From CAVVYV01 sp963752585 (GTDB lineage: Bacteria > Actinomycetota > Thermoleophilia > Solirubrobacterales > 70-9): a stretch of 64,000 nt of DNA. The notes under the pieces were generated by a model, which was not told where the DNA came from, searched no databases, and worked only from the letters and a program-made list of their open reading frames with translations. Location: NCBI GenBank assembly GCA_963752585.1, contig CAVVYV010000008.1, positions 62,001 through 126,000 of the forward strand. Reading direction: 5' to 3'. The position numbers and the translations under genes were made by a program. Positions 20,977 to 28,820 of this stretch are shown here, one piece after another. Position 1 is the first letter of the stretch, and each line of letters opens with the position of its first letter.

Positions 20977-22083
20977 CTAGACGTTGAGCCGGATCGGCAT
21001 CACCAGATAGCTGAAGTCATCCGCCCCGGCGGGCTCCAGCAGGCCCGGGCGGAGCGGTGAGATCAACTTGATCACGACCTCCTCGGCGTCGATGCTCTCC
21101 AGCCCGTCGCGGACGAACTCGGGGTTGAAGCCGATCTCGAGGAGCTCGCCGCTGTAGGGAGCCGGGAGGCCCTCTCGGGCATCGCCGAGGTCGGGGGTCT
21201 CCGCGGAGACCACGAGCTCCCCCTCCGAGAAGGAGAGCCGCAGCGCGGCATTCCGCTGGGCGAGCTGGGAGACCCGGCGGGTGACCTCGAGCAGCTCCGA
21301 GCGCGGCAGCTTCACCTCGTGCTCGTAGGACTCGGGCAGCAGCTGGCGATGGTTCGGGAACTGACCATCTATCAGCCGGGAGCTGAGAGAGATCGTTCCA
21401 ACCCGAAAGAGCGCCTGGTTGCGGGTAAGCCAGACGCGCAATGACTCGTCGCCGGCTGCCTCGATCAGGCGAGCGAGCTCGCGAAGGGCGCGGGCCGGAA
21501 CATTTGCCTCGAGCCCGTTGTCCACAGGCGCCTCCAGCTTCGTTCGCTTCACCGCGAGGCGGTAGGAGTCGGTAGCCACCATCGTCAGCTGATCGCCCTC
21601 GGTGGTGACGAGGACGCCGGTGAGCACCGGTCGTGCCTCGTCTCGGGACGCCGCCCGAGCGACCCGGTTGATCGTCTCCTGCAAGGCCTGGGCCGGGAGC
21701 TCAATCGGGTCGCCTTCGGGGTCGGGGAACTTAGGAAAGTCATCGGCCGGGAGGGTGCGAAGGTGAAAGCGGGAGGAGCCGGCGGTGATCTCGACATCCC
21801 GCTCCGCTTCTCGCAGCGCCAGAGTCACCGGACCATCCGGAAGCGAGCGGACCACTTCCACCAGGAGCCGGCCCGGAAGGACGATCGCACCGGAGCCCTC
21901 GATCTCCGCCTCGAGTCCAACGTCGAGTCCGAGCTCCATGTCGGTCGCGCGAAGGCGAGCGACGCCTTCTTCCGCGGTGATCAGGATTCCGGACAAGGCT
22001 TGAAGCGCCGCCCGAGCCGACACGGCACGAGAGACGACCAGGAGAGCGTCAAGCAGAGCCTGTCTTGTCGCGTTGACCTTCAT
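20977..22083 (-). CDS. dnaN: DNA polymerase III beta sliding clamp
   Basis: 368 aa, three repeated clamp domains. MKVNATRQALLDALLVVSRAV at the start, the central DSYRLAVKR motif and the terminal YLVMPIRLNV (the MPMRL-type end lining the protein-binding pocket) are diagnostic. It forms the dimeric ring that tethers polymerase to DNA. It lies between dnaA and recF in canonical order. Confidence 0.97.
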   Translation of the reverse strand: MKVNATRQALLDALLVVSRAVSARAALQALSGILITAEEGVARLRATDMELGLDVGLEAEIEGSGAIVLPGRLLVEVVRSLPDGPVTLALREAERDVEITAGSSRFHLRTLPADDFPKFPDPEGDPIELPAQALQETINRVARAASRDEARPVLTGVLVTTEGDQLTMVATDSYRLAVKRTKLEAPVDNGLEANVPARALRELARLIEAAGDESLRVWLTRNQALFRVGTISLSSRLIDGQFPNHRQLLPESYEHEVKLPRSELLEVTRRVSQLAQRNAALRLSFSEGELVVSAETPDLGDAREGLPAPYSGELLEIGFNPEFVRDGLESIDAEEVVIKLISPLRPGLLEPAGADDFSYLVMPIRLNV

Positions 22084-22162
22084 CGGTGGATGGAGCTAGG
22101 AGTAATAAGGGCTGTGGAAAGGGTGGAAATGTGGAGAAGAGAAAACGGGGGAGCCGATTCTT
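22084..22162. other. Candidate replication origin (dnaA-dnaN spacer)
   Basis: 79 bp only. Three DnaA-box-like 6-mers of the TGTGGA type lie at 22113-22118, 22122-22127 (GGTGGA) and 22130-22135, spaced 8-9 bp apart; read on the minus strand they are CCACA/CCACC boxes, and none matches TTATCCACA exactly. Directly beyond the last box, also on the minus strand, come CCC and then TTA-TTA-CTC-CTA, which resembles the GC spacer plus DnaA-trio element of the basal unwinding system described in Bacillus. The rest is purine-rich. The assignment rests on position and these partial motifs. Confidence 0.5.
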
Positions 22163-23539
22163 TCAATCCGTTCGGTCACGACCGATCGCGGGTGGGCTGA
22201 GATCGGCGCTGAGGTGCTCGATTGTCCGAGCGAGGCCGGGATCCTCGAGGGCGCGTGCCTCGACCTTTCGAATCGCGTGAATGACGGTGGTGTGATCGCG
22301 ACGGTTGAAGGCGGCTGCGATCTCGGGGAGGGAGTGATCGGTGAGCTTCCGGCTGAGGTACATGGCGAGCTGGCGGGCACGGGCGACCGGTGCGGCGCGG
22401 CTGGGGGAAAGGAGCCGCTCGAGCGGAAGATCGAGCCGGTCGGCGACGGCCTGCTGGATCTGTGCGATCTCGACCTTGGCCGCGATCGCAACCGCGCCGG
22501 GACCGGGGAGGGCGCGGTCGATCGCCTCGGGGGTGATCGCGGAGGAGGTAAGCGAGCCGAGGGCGAGGATCCGCGTCAGGGCTCCCTCGAGGAGCCGGAG
22601 GTTCGAGATCGTGCGTGAGGCGATCGCTCGCAGCGCCTCGGGGGCGACCTGCTCGCTTCGCTCCCGCGCCAGGTTGGCGAGAAAGACGAGGCGGGTGGGC
22701 AGGTCCGGGGGCTCGAGGGTGACGGTCAGTCCCCACTCGAACCGGTCGCGAAGGCGGTCGGCGAGAGCGCTGAGCTCGGCCGGGAGGCGGTCCGCGGTAA
22801 GGACAATCTGGGCGCCGGCCTCATAAAGGGCGTTGAAGGTGTGGAAGAACTCGTCAGCGGTGCGGGACTTGCCCTGGAGGAACTCGACGTCGTCGATCAG
22901 GAGGACGTCGGCGCGACGGTAGCGCTCCTTGAACTCCTCGATCCCGGAGCCCTGGAGGGAGGAGACGAACTCGTTCGTGAAGCACTCGGCGGTCGTGTAA
23001 TGGACGGTGAGCTCGGGGTTGTGGTGATGGAGGTAGTTGGCGATCGCACCGAGGAGGTGGGTCTTGCCGAGCCCGGGCGGCCCGTGGAGGAACAGGGGGT
23101 TATAGGCCTCGCCGGGCGCCTCGGCGACCGCAAGCGCCGCTGCGTGGGCGAACTGGTTGCTCGGGCCGATCACGAAGCGCTCGAACGAATAGGCGGGATT
23201 GAGGGTGACCCTGGCGGAGGCTTCCGCCGAGGTCGGAGCCGCCGAGCGATCGCCTGGGTCCTCGGAGGCGACAAGCTCGAACTCCCTTAGCCCCGAGCCT
23301 TCCTTGCGGATCGCTGCCCGGAGGAGCTCCGGATAGCGCTTGCCCACCCAACGGAGGACATGGCGAGGGCCGGTGAGGAAGATGATCGGCCCGCGGCTGG
23401 AGACCGGTCGGAGCTGCTCGAACCAGAGCTGGTAGGTCGACTCTGAGACCGAGGCCCGGAGCTCCCCCTGCGCCCGGCGCCAGGTCGGGACCAGGTCCTG
23501 AGCAGCATCGGGGATCGGCCTCGAAACGTCTTCCTCCAC
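22163..23539 (-). CDS. dnaA: Chromosomal replication initiator DnaA
   Basis: 458 aa. Domain I (WRRAQGELRASVSESTYQLWF) is followed by an unusually short linker. The AAA+ domain III has Walker A GPPGLGKTHLLGA and Walker B LLIDDVEFLQGK. The C-terminal domain IV has the DNA-binding signature HTTVIHAIRKVE. DnaA-ATP binds origin boxes and opens the duplex. Start GTG at 23539 (VEEDVSRPIPD), preceded by GGAGG; the gene is divergent from rpmH, as in other actinobacteria. Confidence 0.97.
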   Translation of the reverse strand: MEEDVSRPIPDAAQDLVPTWRRAQGELRASVSESTYQLWFEQLRPVSSRGPIIFLTGPRHVLRWVGKRYPELLRAAIRKEGSGLREFELVASEDPGDRSAAPTSAEASARVTLNPAYSFERFVIGPSNQFAHAAALAVAEAPGEAYNPLFLHGPPGLGKTHLLGAIANYLHHHNPELTVHYTTAECFTNEFVSSLQGSGIEEFKERYRRADVLLIDDVEFLQGKSRTADEFFHTFNALYEAGAQIVLTADRLPAELSALADRLRDRFEWGLTVTLEPPDLPTRLVFLANLARERSEQVAPEALRAIASRTISNLRLLEGALTRILALGSLTSSAITPEAIDRALPGPGAVAIAAKVEIAQIQQAVADRLDLPLERLLSPSRAAPVARARQLAMYLSRKLTDHSLPEIAAAFNRRDHTTVIHAIRKVEARALEDPGLARTIEHLSADLSPPAIGRDRTD

Positions 23540-23577
23540 TTTGGCTTGGCCGGCGGGGCCAGGGTTCGGAGCGGGCG

Positions 23578-23583
23578 ATCATA
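23578..23583 (-). promoter_or_regulatory. dnaA promoter -10 candidate (TATGAT)
   Basis: TATGAT on the minus strand, 38 nt before the dnaA GTG. The -35 region is weak (TTCCGC at 16-bp spacing). The 199-bp dnaA-rpmH spacer has no DnaA-box match, so autoregulation through this region is not evident. Confidence 0.4.
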
Positions 23584-23695
23584 GTCACGGCCCCGAGCCG
23601 CGGAAGGGGGCGGCGCCACGGCTCCGTGCAAAGCGCGGTGAAAACCTCGGTCGCCACCTGAGCGACGGCCCCGAGGGCGAGTCGGCGCCACGCCG

Positions 23696-23701
23696 TATAC
23701 T
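23696..23701 (+). promoter_or_regulatory. rpmH promoter -10 (TATACT)
   Basis: TATACT lies 37 nt before the rpmH ATG. The same hexamer precedes tRNA-Lys at 50696-50701, suggesting the consensus of the housekeeping sigma factor here. No clear -35. Confidence 0.5.
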
Positions 23702-23738
23702 GCCGTCGCTTCCCGCCCCCTGATCGCGAGCTCCTCGA

Positions 23739-23873
23739 ATGAAGCGGACCTACCAGCCGAAGAAGCGCAAGCGGGCTCGGACCCATGGGTTTCGAGCGCG
23801 CAGCCGTACTCGCTCCGGGCGGGCAATCCTGAGGCGCCGGCGGCAGAAGGGCCGCAAGCGCCTTACCCCCTGA
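23739..23873 (+). CDS. rpmH: 50S ribosomal protein L34
   Basis: 44 aa: begins MKRTYQPKKRKRARTHGFRA and ends with the RRRRQKGRKRLTP type tail, the L34 signature. Small basic protein of the large subunit. It is the first gene of the rightward block, and its TGA overlaps the rnpA ATG (TGATG). Confidence 0.97.
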   Translation: MKRTYQPKKRKRARTHGFRARSRTRSGRAILRRRRQKGRKRLTP

Positions 23874-24262
23874 TGGGGGACGTCGAGCGAGGGGATGCGC
23901 CGCGGCGACGGCGCCTGTCGCGGAGTGGCGACTTCGATCGCGTCTACCGCGATGGGGTCTCCCGTGGGAATCGATTCCTCGTTCTCTACTCGTTCGCGCG
24001 CGGTGAGGAGGAGCCCGGCGGCGACCCCCGGCTGGGACTCTCGGTCGGTCGCAGGATTGGCCGGGCGGTCCAGCGCAACAAGGTGAAGCGGGCGGTCCGC
24101 GAGGCCTTCTGGCAACTTGCCGGCGATCTGCCCGACCGCCATGACTACGTGATCGTCGCCAGGCCCGGGGTGGAGGGCCTGCTCGACCGCGAGGGGGGCG
24201 ACGCCGTCCGCGCCTCACTGGCGGAGCTGGTCAGCGCATCGGCAGAGGAGCGTTTGTCGTGA
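23873..24262 (+). CDS. rnpA: Ribonuclease P protein component
   Basis: 129 aa. Conserved FDRVYRDGVSRGNRFLVLY, LGLSVGRRIGRAVQRNKVKR (the RNR box that binds pre-tRNA and the catalytic RNA) and the REAFW helix. Matures tRNA 5' ends with the RNase P RNA, which is not in this window. Start codon overlaps rpmH stop and its own stop overlaps the yidD GTG (GTGA). Confidence 0.96.
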   Translation: MGDVERGDAPRRRRLSRSGDFDRVYRDGVSRGNRFLVLYSFARGEEEPGGDPRLGLSVGRRIGRAVQRNKVKRAVREAFWQLAGDLPDRHDYVIVARPGVEGLLDREGGDAVRASLAELVSASAEERLS

Positions 24263-24567
24263 AACGGCCGATCTCGGCGCTGATGCTTGCCCTGATCGGC
24301 ATCTACCAGCGCTGGGTCTCCCCCGCCCTGCCCCAGCGCTGCAGGTACTACCCGACCTGCTCCGCTTACACCGCCCAGGCGATTCGCGAGCTCGGCCCCG
24401 TCCGCGGCTCGATCGTCGGCGGCTGGCGGCTGCTCCGCTGCAACCCCCTGAGCGACGGCGGTTTCGATGAGCTCGAGGACCGCCGGCTGTTCCGGGGCCC
24501 ACGGCGGCATCGTCACGAGCGGCCGGCACTGCCCGCGAGCGGATCCGCGGGGCCGGATCTCTCGTAA
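24259..24567 (+). CDS. yidD: Membrane protein insertion efficiency factor YidD
   Basis: 102 aa; GIYQRWVSPALPQRCRYYPTCSAY, then the GSIVGGWRLLRCNPLSDGGFD block, is the YidD/UPF0161 signature. The N-terminal amphipathic helix would lie on the membrane inner face. The C-terminal ~25 residues are a non-conserved basic/Pro tail. Start is GTG at 24259. It is placed between rnpA and yidC, as is usual for a helper of YidC insertion. Confidence 0.94.
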   Translation: MKRPISALMLALIGIYQRWVSPALPQRCRYYPTCSAYTAQAIRELGPVRGSIVGGWRLLRCNPLSDGGFDELEDRRLFRGPRRHRHERPALPASGSAGPDLS

Positions 24568-24576
24568 GGACACGAG

Positions 24577-25314
24577 ATGGAATCCATCTTCAGCCCGTTC
24601 ATCGACATCGCCGACGCGATCATCACCTTCCTGCACAACGACGTTGGCCTCGTTTACGGCACCGCGATCGTCGGCCTCACATTCATCACCCGCGCCCTGA
24701 TCCTGCCGCTCTCGGTGAAGCAGATCCGGTCGATGCGCGAGATGAGCGCGATCCAGCCGCACCTGAAGGAGATCCAGGAGAAGTACAAGGACGACCGCCA
24801 GCGGATGCAGCGCGAGCAGATGAGGCTCTTCCAGGAGCACGGGGTCAATCCGCTCGCATCCTGTCTGCCCCTGCTCCTTCAGCTGCCCGTCTTCATTGCC
24901 CTCTTCTATCTCCTCCAGGGGGACGAGTTCCAGGAGGAGGTCGCCGCCGCGGGCGAGGAATCCTGGCTGTTCGTGAACGACCTCACCGAGAAGGCCACCG
25001 GGAGCTCGCTGATCATCCTCCTGGCCCTCTATCTCGGCACCTCGGTGATCGCCGGGCTGATCATGACCGGGGGCCGCTCGGCGAGCACCCAGCAGCGGCT
25101 GATCTCGATGGGCCTGCCGATCGTCTTCACCCCGATCATGATCGGCTTCCCCGCGGGGCTGCTCGTCTACTGGGTCGCGACCAACATCTGGACGATGGGC
25201 CAGCAGGGCGTGGTCCGGCTCTTCTTCCCACCGCCGCCGCAACCCACTCCCGAGGAAGTAAAAGCATCGCGACCACCCCCGCCTCCTCCACGGAAGCGGA
25301 AACGGCGGCGGTAG
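24577..25314 (+). CDS. yidC: Membrane protein insertase YidC
   Basis: 245 aa Oxa1/YidC/Alb3 protein with five predicted helices. The conserved Arg of the hydrophilic groove is in FITRALILPLSVKQ, followed by the cytoplasmic hairpin (EIQEKYKDDRQRMQREQM), then NPLASCLPLLLQLPVFIALF. No large periplasmic domain, as in Gram-positive homologues. It ends in a Pro/Lys/Arg-rich tail (PPPPPPRKRKRRR) of the kind that contacts ribosomes in some homologues. Confidence 0.95.
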   Translation: MESIFSPFIDIADAIITFLHNDVGLVYGTAIVGLTFITRALILPLSVKQIRSMREMSAIQPHLKEIQEKYKDDRQRMQREQMRLFQEHGVNPLASCLPLLLQLPVFIALFYLLQGDEFQEEVAAAGEESWLFVNDLTEKATGSSLIILLALYLGTSVIAGLIMTGGRSASTQQRLISMGLPIVFTPIMIGFPAGLLVYWVATNIWTMGQQGVVRLFFPPPPQPTPEEVKASRPPPPPPRKRKRRR

Positions 25315-25315
25315 G

Positions 25316-25400
25316 CGCGCGGGTCCTGTCGGCCGGGTACCCCCCGCCCTGCGGTATGGGAATGTCCTCGGGCGGGGCCCACCCGGCCGCCACCCGCGCG
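25316..25400 (+). repeat. Large three-tier perfect-arm hairpin between yidC and jag
   Basis: Three nested inverted-repeat arms: 25316-25324 with 25392-25400 (9 bp), 25330-25338 with 25381-25389 (9 bp) and 25342-25349 with 25370-25377 (8 bp), all perfect, separated by short internal loops, with a 20-nt apical loop. No T-tract follows, so it is not a classical intrinsic terminator. It could be a GC-rich terminator, an RNA-processing or protection element, or a regulatory RNA structure. Confidence 0.75.
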
Positions 25401-25423
25401 AGTCGCCGCTCGGTTGACGCTCG

Positions 25424-25429
25424 TAGACT
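25424..25429 (+). promoter_or_regulatory. -10 hexamer TAGACT for jag (leaderless)
   Basis: TAGACT ends 6 nt before the jag GTG at 25436. The context TAGACTGGCGGCGTGG differs at one position from the dcd promoter/start at 48092-48107. Confidence 0.55.
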
Positions 25430-25435
25430 GGCGGC

Positions 25436-25930
25436 GTGGCCGATGGAGGAGAGGAAGCACAGGCGACGCTGCCCGAGGAGCCGGCCGAGCGCGTCCGGGT
25501 GATCCTCGAGCGGATCGTCGAGGAGCTCGGCCTCGAGGCGGGCGTCGCGGTCGAGGAGGGTGACGACGAGATCCGCGCCGAGGTCGAGGGCGAGGAGGTC
25601 GGCCTGCTGATCGGCCGCCACGGCCAGACGATCGACGCGGTCCAGCTCCTCTGCTACCAGGCGGCCTTCCAGGGCCGCCAAGACCGGAAGCGGGTCACGG
25701 TCGACGCGGCCGGCTACCGGCGGCGTCAGAGCGAGGCGCTTTGTCGCCGGGCCGACGTCGCCACCGAGGACGCGATCCGCGACCGGGAGCCGATCGAGCT
25801 CGAGCCGATGGGCTCGAACGAACGCCGAGTCGTCCATGAGCATCTCCGGGACCGCCCCGAGGTCGAGACCTACAGCGAGGGCGACGAGCCGAACCGCTAC
25901 GTCGTGATCGCCCCGTTGGTGGAGGGCTAA
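25436..25930 (+). CDS. jag: Jag/SpoIIIJ-associated RNA-binding protein (KH + R3H)
   Basis: 164 aa. An acidic N-terminus precedes a KH domain with GLLIGRHGQTIDAVQLL (GXXG loop IGRHG), then an R3H domain with NERRVVHEHL and a closing YVVIAPL. KH-R3H proteins next to yidC bind RNA; in Gram-positive bacteria the family (KhpB/EloR) is a PASTA-kinase substrate linked to cell elongation, so a connection to the kinase cluster in this window is plausible. GTG start fits the leaderless promoter. Confidence 0.93.
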   Translation: MADGGEEAQATLPEEPAERVRVILERIVEELGLEAGVAVEEGDDEIRAEVEGEEVGLLIGRHGQTIDAVQLLCYQAAFQGRQDRKRVTVDAAGYRRRQSEALCRRADVATEDAIRDREPIELEPMGSNERRVVHEHLRDRPEVETYSEGDEPNRYVVIAPLVEG

Positions 25931-25934
25931 AGGG

Positions 25935-26608
25935 TTGAGCGTCGAGCCGCCCACCGAGGCGGCGCCCGCGCTGGAAGCGCTGGTCGAGCTGCTGATGGAG
26001 GGGGACGCGCCGGTCTCCCCCGGAGCGCCGAGCGCGCCCGCCAGGTCCACGTCGCCGATTCGCTCAGCGGGCTCGCCTTCGATCAGCTTCGTGAGGCGGA
26101 GCGGATCGCGGACCTCGGCAGCGGCGCCGGGCTTCCGGGCCTGGTGATCGCCGCCTCGCTGCCGGAGGCGCGAGTGGACCTGGTCGAGTCGGTCTCGAGG
26201 AAGTGCTCATTCCTGAGGGGGGCGATCGAGCGGCTCGGCCTCAGGAACGCCGAGGTCGTCTGCGGCCGTGCCGAGAGCTGGGCGGCCGGCGAGGGGCGGG
26301 AGGCCTATGACGCGGTCACCGCCCGAGCGGTCGGTCGGCTCCCCACCGTCGCCGAGCTTGCCTCCCCCCTGCTCCGGGACGGCGGCTGGCTGCTCTCGTG
26401 GAGAGGCCGACGCGATCCGGACGAGGAGGCGAGGCTCGCCCGGGCGTCTGCTCGGCTGGCGGTCGAGCCGGCCGAGGTGAGGGCGGTGACCCCCTACTCG
26501 GGCAGCCGCGACCGGCACATCCACCTCGTTCGCAAGAATGGCCCGACCCCCGAAGATCTTCCTCGCCGCCCCGGCACGGCGGCAAAGCGACCGTTCGGGT
26601 CCGAATGA
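25935..26608 (+). CDS. rsmG: 16S rRNA (guanine527-N7)-methyltransferase RsmG, frameshifted
   Basis: The TTG start at 25935 gives the RsmG N-terminus (EALVELLMEGDAPVSP). One base is missing in the C run at 26017-26021; after it, a second frame continues QVHVADSLSGLAF, RIADLGSGAGLPGLVIA (SAM site), VDLVESVSRKCSFLR and DAVTARAVGRLPTVAEL to 26608. Adding one C restores a full ~225-residue protein. It methylates N7 of G527 in 16S rRNA; loss gives low-level streptomycin resistance in other bacteria. The position before parA is canonical. Confidence 0.92.
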
Positions 26609-26646
26609 CCGCTCACGAACAAAACAGGGACTGACCGCAGACCTCA

Positions 26647-27405
26647 ATGGGCACCGTCTACGCGATCGCAAACCAGAAGGGCGGGGTGGGGAAGACGACC
26701 ACCGCGGTCAACATGGGGGCGTGCGTTGCGCGCGACGGTCGCCAGACCCTGCTCGTCGACCTCGACGCGCAATGCAACGCAACCGTCGCCCTCGGTGTCG
26801 CCAAGGACCAGCACCCATCGTCGTATGACTGCCTCCTGGGCGAGGTCTCGGTCGCCGAGGCCGCGCGGCCGGCCGGCCCGGACAATCTCTGGCTGGTTCC
26901 GGCCCACGTCGACCTTGCCGGCGCCTCTGTCGAGCTGCCCCGCGCCGATGGCTACGAGCTCCGCCTCCGCGACGGGCTCGGGCAAGTCCGGGAGCGCTTC
27001 GCCTACACCCTGCTCGATTGCCCTCCGTCGCTGGGCCCGGTGGCCGTCAACGCCCTGGTCGCCGCCGACAAGGTGATCGTCCCGGTCCAGGCCGAGTACC
27101 TGGCGCTCGAGGGCCTGGTCCAATTCCTCGACACCCTTAAGCTGATCCAGCGCGAGCTCAACCCGCGGCTCGACCTGGCGGGAGTGGTGATCACCATGCA
27201 CGACGATCGGACCCGCCTCGCCCGGGACGTCGAGCGGGAGCTCCGCGAGCACCTCCCGGCGCGGGTCTTCAAGACCGTCGTCCCCCGGAGCGTCCGGGTG
27301 GCGGAGGCGCCGAGCTATGGGGTACCGGTCTCCGAGCATGACCCGGACTCGTCGGGCTCCCGTGCCTACCGTCGGCTCGCCGAGGAGGTGGCCGCCGATG
27401 GCTGA
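26647..27405 (+). CDS. parA: Chromosome-partitioning ATPase ParA/Soj
   Basis: 252 aa deviant Walker-type ATPase: AIANQKGGVGKTTTAVNMGA, LLVDLDAQCNAT and LLDCPPSLGPVAVNAL. It binds nonspecific DNA as an ATP dimer and moves ParB-parS complexes. No strong ribosome-binding site was seen. Its 3' end overlaps parB by 8 bp. Confidence 0.96.
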   Translation: MGTVYAIANQKGGVGKTTTAVNMGACVARDGRQTLLVDLDAQCNATVALGVAKDQHPSSYDCLLGEVSVAEAARPAGPDNLWLVPAHVDLAGASVELPRADGYELRLRDGLGQVRERFAYTLLDCPPSLGPVAVNALVAADKVIVPVQAEYLALEGLVQFLDTLKLIQRELNPRLDLAGVVITMHDDRTRLARDVERELREHLPARVFKTVVPRSVRVAEAPSYGVPVSEHDPDSSGSRAYRRLAEEVAADG

Positions 27406-28261
27406 GCGCAAACGGGGAATGGGGAGGGGCCTGGCGGCGATCCTGCCCGAGAGCTCCGCCGGCGGTCCCGAGCTGCGCGAGCTGCCGGTCGAGCAGATCG
27501 AGCCGAACCCCGATCAGCCCCGGGGCAGCTTCGACGCGAACGCGCTCGAGGCTCTCGCCGGCTCGATCGCCTCCGCCGGCCTGCTCCAGCCGCTGATCGT
27601 GCGGCCGCTGGACGACGGCCGCTTCGAGCTGGTCGCGGGAGAGCGACGCTGGCGGGCGGCCCGGAAGGCGGGGCTCGATCGGGTCCCTGCGGTGATCCGC
27701 AGCTCCCCCGAGGACGAGCGGCTGCAGGCCGCCCTGATCGAGAACATGGTCCGCGAAGACCTCAATCCGGTGGAGGAGGCGCGCGCGTGCGCGGCCCTGG
27801 TCGACGACCTCGGCATCTCGAAGGAGGAGCTGGCCCGGCGGGTCGGCCGCAGCCGGGCGTCGATCTCCAACCTGATCCGGCTTCTCGACCTTCCCGACCC
27901 GGTCCTGAAGCTGCTCGAGCGAGGCAGTCTCAGCGAGGGCCACGGGCGGGCGATCCTTCAGCTCGACGACCAGGACGCGCGAACAAAGCTCGCAAAGCGC
28001 GCCGCCGACGAGGGCTGGTCGGTTCGCGACACCGAGCGCCGGACCCGCGACGGCGCCAAGCGGAAGCGAAAGGCCAGCGCAGGGGGCAGGATCAGCGCCG
28101 AGGAGCGCGCCGCGCTCGCCGACGCGGAGGACGCCCTCGGATCAGCGCTCGGCGCCGACGTCCGGGTGCGCCGGGCGGGGGAGGGGCTGAAGGCCGAGCT
28201 CCACTTCGACGACCTCGCCGAGGTCGAATCGCTCGTTCGCCGGCTTCGCAAGCGGACTTGA
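27398..28261 (+). CDS. parB: Chromosome-partitioning CTPase ParB
   Basis: 287 aa from ATG 27398 (MAERKRGMGRGLAAILPE); the longer frame upstream lies within parA. ParB motifs: LPVEQIEPNPDQPRGSFD, ELVAGERRWRAARKAG (CTP/nucleotide motif), then ENMVREDLNPVEEA and the HTH with RVGRSRASISNLIRLL, SLSEGHGRAIL. The C-terminus has the dimerisation strand. No perfect parS-like palindrome was noticed in the window. Confidence 0.96.
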   Translation: MAERKRGMGRGLAAILPESSAGGPELRELPVEQIEPNPDQPRGSFDANALEALAGSIASAGLLQPLIVRPLDDGRFELVAGERRWRAARKAGLDRVPAVIRSSPEDERLQAALIENMVREDLNPVEEARACAALVDDLGISKEELARRVGRSRASISNLIRLLDLPDPVLKLLERGSLSEGHGRAILQLDDQDARTKLAKRAADEGWSVRDTERRTRDGAKRKRKASAGGRISAEERAALADAEDALGSALGADVRVRRAGEGLKAELHFDDLAEVESLVRRLRKRT

Positions 28262-28270
28262 GTGGCGAGT

Positions 28271-28276
28271 TAGAAT
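28271..28276 (+). promoter_or_regulatory. tRNA-Ile promoter -10 (TAGAAT)
   Basis: TAGAAT ends 10 nt before the mature 5' end of tRNA-Ile. Confidence 0.45.
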
Positions 28277-28286
28277 CGGCGATCCC

Positions 28287-28360
28287 GGGCGATTAGCTCA
28301 GTTGGTTAGAGCGCGTCTCTGATAAGGACGAGGTCCCTGGTTCGAGTCCAGGATCGCCCA
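28287..28360 (+). tRNA. tRNA-Ile (anticodon GAT)
   Basis: 74 nt. The acceptor stem GGGCGAT pairs with ATCGCCC, followed by discriminator A. D-arm AGCTCAGTTGGTTAGAGC, anticodon loop CTGATAA with GAT, and T-arm with GGTTCGAGTCC are all intact. CCA is not encoded. Sits 25 nt after parB. Confidence 0.97.
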
Positions 28361-28384
28361 TCGCAGGCTGACCGAAGGGTCGGC

Positions 28385-28810
28385 ATGAGCCTAGCCGTCG
28401 AAGAGTCCAACCGCCACATGCTGCGCGCGCGCGACGCAATGGACCGCGACTATGCGAAGCCGCTCGATATCGCCACCCTGGCGCGGATCGCCTACGTCTC
28501 CGAGGCGCATTTCATCCGGGTCTTTCGCGCCACCTTCGGCGAGACGCCGCATCGCTATCTGCAGCGCCGCCGGGTCGAGCGAGCGATGTTCATGCTCCGG
28601 GAGACCGATCGCAGCGTGACCGAGATCTGCTTCGACGTCGGCTTCGCGAGCCTCGGGACGTTCAGCCGGACGTTCGCCGAGATCGTCGGCGTGCCGCCGA
28701 CCACCTATCGATGGCGTGCCGCCGACCTGAGGGCCGTCCCGGCTTGCTTCGCGAAGGCGTGGACGCGGCCGAGCAGTTTCGGAGAAGCGAGGGCGCGGCG
28801 CGAGGATTAG
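28385..28810 (+). CDS. AraC-family transcriptional regulator
   Basis: 141 aa, essentially just the double helix-turn-helix DNA-binding domain: DIATLARIAYVSEAHFIRVF (first HTH) and SVTEICFDVGFASLGTFSRTF (second HTH), with the linking RYLQRRRVERAMFML helix. There is no ligand-binding domain. It precedes a VOC-superfamily gene by 10 nt; such stand-alone AraC/VOC pairs often regulate the partner's expression. Confidence 0.9.
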   Translation: MSLAVEESNRHMLRARDAMDRDYAKPLDIATLARIAYVSEAHFIRVFRATFGETPHRYLQRRRVERAMFMLRETDRSVTEICFDVGFASLGTFSRTFAEIVGVPPTTYRWRAADLRAVPACFAKAWTRPSSFGEARARRED

Positions 28811-28813
28811 CCT
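28808..28813 (+). promoter_or_regulatory. -10 hexamer TAGCCT for the VOC gene
   Basis: TAGCCT overlaps the AraC stop codon and ends 7 nt before the ATG at 28821; a leaderless transcript is possible. It could also be coincidental because TAG is the upstream stop. Confidence 0.3.
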
Positions 28814-28820
28814 CGTCCTT

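Noticed and set aside
21518..21526. TTGTCCACA inside dnaN
   Set aside because: A single box in coding sequence encoding VDN; no neighbouring boxes. Kept only as a possible accessory site, not annotated.
25340..25400. Classical rho-independent terminator after yidC
   Set aside because: The stem is strong but no T-tract follows; recorded as a hairpin of unknown role instead.
26600..28300. parS sites near parAB
   Set aside because: No GTTTCACGTGAAAC-like palindrome was seen here or elsewhere in the window; a genome-wide search would be needed.
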